Origin: Candidatus Hydrogenedens terephthalaticus JGI OTU-1
GTDB lineage: Bacteria; Hydrogenedentota; Hydrogenedentia; Hydrogenedentales; Hydrogenedentaceae
Direction: 5' to 3'
DNA length: 7,446 nt
Assembly (NCBI GenBank): GCA_000493945.1
Contig: AWNW01000078.1
Location: forward strand, 1-7,446
Below the pieces are notes generated by a model that worked only from the letters and a program-made list of their open reading frames with translations, ran no database searches and was not told where the DNA came from. Position numbers and translations under genes: made by a program. How positions within the stretch are numbered: the stretch's first letter is position 1; each line of letters opens with the position of its first letter. Positions 6,042 through 7,446 of the stretch are shown piece after piece.

Positions 6042-7211
6042 TCATTGCCACATTTTTTCTTTGTATTCCTTAAAAGCTTTTACTTGCTGTTGAATTACTT
6101 CTTCTGACTGTTCCACATCTAAATCTTTTGTTTCAATAGCAAAACTAGCTAAGCGTCCCTGCCATAAAATTCTTAATATCTCTAAAATATCCTCTTTTCT
6201 ATCTCTTTTCTGCTCATAATAGTTTATCCCATAATATACTATTTGAGCCCATAAATCTATAGGAAAATTAAAGTCTTCCACACCGGAACTATTGGATATT
6301 TTATTTAAAGAAAATATTATTTCTTCCGGTAAGAAAAAATTCTTTTCCTTTATTGTCTCTTTATATCCGGATTTAAAATCATTTATGTATCCTGAAATAT
6401 CCATTACCACTTCTTTAGGTATCTTTACTTCTTTTATTCCGATTCTCTCTATGCTTTTATCCGCCACTTTTCTCTTAGAGAAATCTTTATAAAAAATGGT
6501 TAAGTCCAAAATACTTCCTGTTACCTGATTAAACATAGGAACTAATAGCACCTTAGGGTCTTTATAATCTTTGGTGGAATCATGACTCTTTATCCCTAGT
6601 TTTGCTTCTATTATCTTCATGTCTTCACAGGCAGCAACCGTAGTAATAAATATGTCTATTCCAAACTCAGCCGGGAAAAGAGGGTGAACTAAAGCTTTTT
6701 TCACCATTTTAGCAGATAAACCATATTCTCCACCAATTGGTTGTCTGATTGAAATTCCGTAAAGTGCTCTAGTCAGAGGATAAGCCAGATGATTGGTAAC
6801 CACCGCATCATATTTATGTCTTACGTAAAAAGGGGCAACCAGGTCGTATCCGGTTAATATAGGCTGGATTAAGTGTTTTAACCATTCCGGGATTATACTG
6901 CTAAGATCGCCATCTACTAAAGCTACTGCCTCTGCTCCTACTTCTTCTGCCTTAATAAATATAGTTTTTACTCCATTCCCCTTTCCGATTTTCCCAATTT
7001 GATCCAGTACCATCTTCTCTGTTCTGGTTACAGTTTTATTAGCTCTCTCTTTGGTATGGTCTTTAGAAAAACCATCTGAAACTATAATTAAGCTTTTCTT
7101 CTCCGGAAAATAGTCATTCAGCCCCTGATCAACTACTTTAATTACTCCCTCAATGGTATCTTCAACATTCTTAGTACAAATACCTACTACTATATCTACT
7201 TTGTCTTTCAT
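6042..7211 (-). CDS. GT-A glycosyltransferase resembling mannosylglycerate synthase
   Basis: The 389-aa product begins with a GT-A nucleotide-sugar fold (DIVVGICTKNVEDTI, then LIIVSDGFSKD at 41-51). It has GKGNG (76-80), the metal-binding DGD (100-102), QPIGGE (157-162), GID (184-186) and a His at 210 placed like the third metal ligand of mannosylglycerate synthase. The C-terminal part (EDFNFPIDLWAQIVYYGINY ... LWQGRL) also resembles that enzyme, as does the length (about 397 aa in Rhodothermus, from memory). It would move a sugar from an NDP-sugar to a small acceptor such as glycerate or phosphoglycerate. Glucosyl-3-phosphoglycerate synthase-like activity is an alternative. No membrane segment is seen, so it is probably cytoplasmic. 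Its ATG overlaps the stop of the upstream nucleotidyltransferase (TAATG), suggesting coupled translation. Confidence 0.8.
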   Translation of the reverse strand: MKDKVDIVVGICTKNVEDTIEGVIKVVDQGLNDYFPEKKSLIIVSDGFSKDHTKERANKTVTRTEKMVLDQIGKIGKGNGVKTIFIKAEEVGAEAVALVDGDLSSIIPEWLKHLIQPILTGYDLVAPFYVRHKYDAVVTNHLAYPLTRALYGISIRQPIGGEYGLSAKMVKKALVHPLFPAEFGIDIFITTVAACEDMKIIEAKLGIKSHDSTKDYKDPKVLLVPMFNQVTGSILDLTIFYKDFSKRKVADKSIERIGIKEVKIPKEVVMDISGYINDFKSGYKETIKEKNFFLPEEIIFSLNKISNSSGVEDFNFPIDLWAQIVYYGINYYEQKRDRKEDILEILRILWQGRLASFAIETKDLDVEQSEEVIQQQVKAFKEYKEKMWQ

Positions 7212-7446
7212 TACAAATCTTCCTCCTTCTTTTTACTATATATTAAATCTGCTTCTTCGAGTGATTCTAAAGAACCTATATCGAACCATTTACCCGAAAA
7301 TGCAAATCCAAAAACTCTTTCTCTCTTGATTAACCACTTTATAAAAAATCCTATGGCATCCGGATTTTCTCCTGCATCTAAATAAGTTAAAATTCCTCTA
7401 ATCCCTTCTTGGGATAATACATAACAGGCGGTGGAAACCAGGGTAG
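7211..7446 (-). CDS. NDP-sugar pyrophosphorylase-like nucleotidyltransferase, C-terminal part
   Basis: Only the last 77 codons are in the window; the gene continues past the right edge. The frame ends at the TAA at 7213-7211, sharing one base with the next gene's start. The fragment shows the typical end of the sugar-1-phosphate nucleotidyltransferase core: a Tyr-containing strand (TACYVLSQEGIRGI), a segment with DAIGFFIKWLIKRERVFGF, and then GKWFDIGSLESLEEAD, the conserved closing motif of these enzymes. It would form an NDP-sugar such as GDP-mannose or a glucose equivalent. The sugar and nucleotide cannot be told from this part, because the nucleotide-binding N-terminus is missing. The tight overlap suggests that it supplies the donor for the glycosyltransferase. 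Confidence 0.82.
   Translation of the reverse strand, partial: TLVSTACYVLSQEGIRGILTYLDAGENPDAIGFFIKWLIKRERVFGFAFSGKWFDIGSLESLEEADLIYSKKKEEDL
7221..7226 (-). promoter_or_regulatory. Ribosome binding site of the glycosyltransferase
   Basis: GGAGGA within AAGGAGGAAG on the minus strand, 9 nt before the ATG at 7211-7209. It lies inside the last codons of the upstream gene. Confidence 0.7.

Overview
The window is AT-rich and packed with leftward (minus-strand) genes. It probably comes from the chromosome of a low-GC bacterium, perhaps an uncultured anaerobe. No rRNA or marker gene is present, so the lineage is open. Two zones are visible: an accessory zone of stacked mobile elements (about 1-3290) and a set of ordinary host genes (about 3412-7446).

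Mobile zone. At the left edge is the C-terminal end of a rightward gene, probably a transposase of an IS1634/IS4-like element (family assigned from memory). It is split by a complete IS630-family element (193-1405) with 11-bp perfect terminal inverted repeats and a duplicated TA target. Removing the IS630 and one TA restores the split frame to a stop at 1422-1424. The IS630 transposase lies in two overlapping minus-strand frames joined at an A8 run that matches a -1 slippery heptamer (A AAA AAA). Further right is a minus-strand group II intron. It has a clear GTGCG 5' end at 3290, about 500 nt of 5' ribozyme and a reverse transcriptase/maturase gene (1463-2785). No domain V or VI follows the gene. 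The first IS appears to have cut into the end of the intron, so the inferred order is intron first, then the IS1634-like element, then IS630.

Boundary. Between the intron and the host genes lies a strong bidirectional intrinsic terminator (3330-3370), flanked on both sides by short runs of a degenerate GTATCGN heptamer in inverted orientation.

Host zone, all minus strand. In order of transcription: the 3' end of an NDP-sugar pyrophosphorylase-like gene (from beyond the right edge to 7211), a GT-A glycosyltransferase resembling mannosylglycerate synthase (7211-6042, overlapping the previous stop by 1 nt), a ROK-family sugar kinase (6025-5021) and, after an AT-rich 181-nt gap, a membrane-anchored coiled-coil protein with a C-terminal LysM domain (4839-3412). 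The first three form a tight operon. Together they suggest sugar activation and transfer to a small acceptor, possibly a glycerate-type compatible solute, but no substrate can be proved from sequence. I see no CRISPR array, tRNA or rRNA, and nothing I would claim as a wholly new system. The most informative feature is the three-layer nest of mobile elements.
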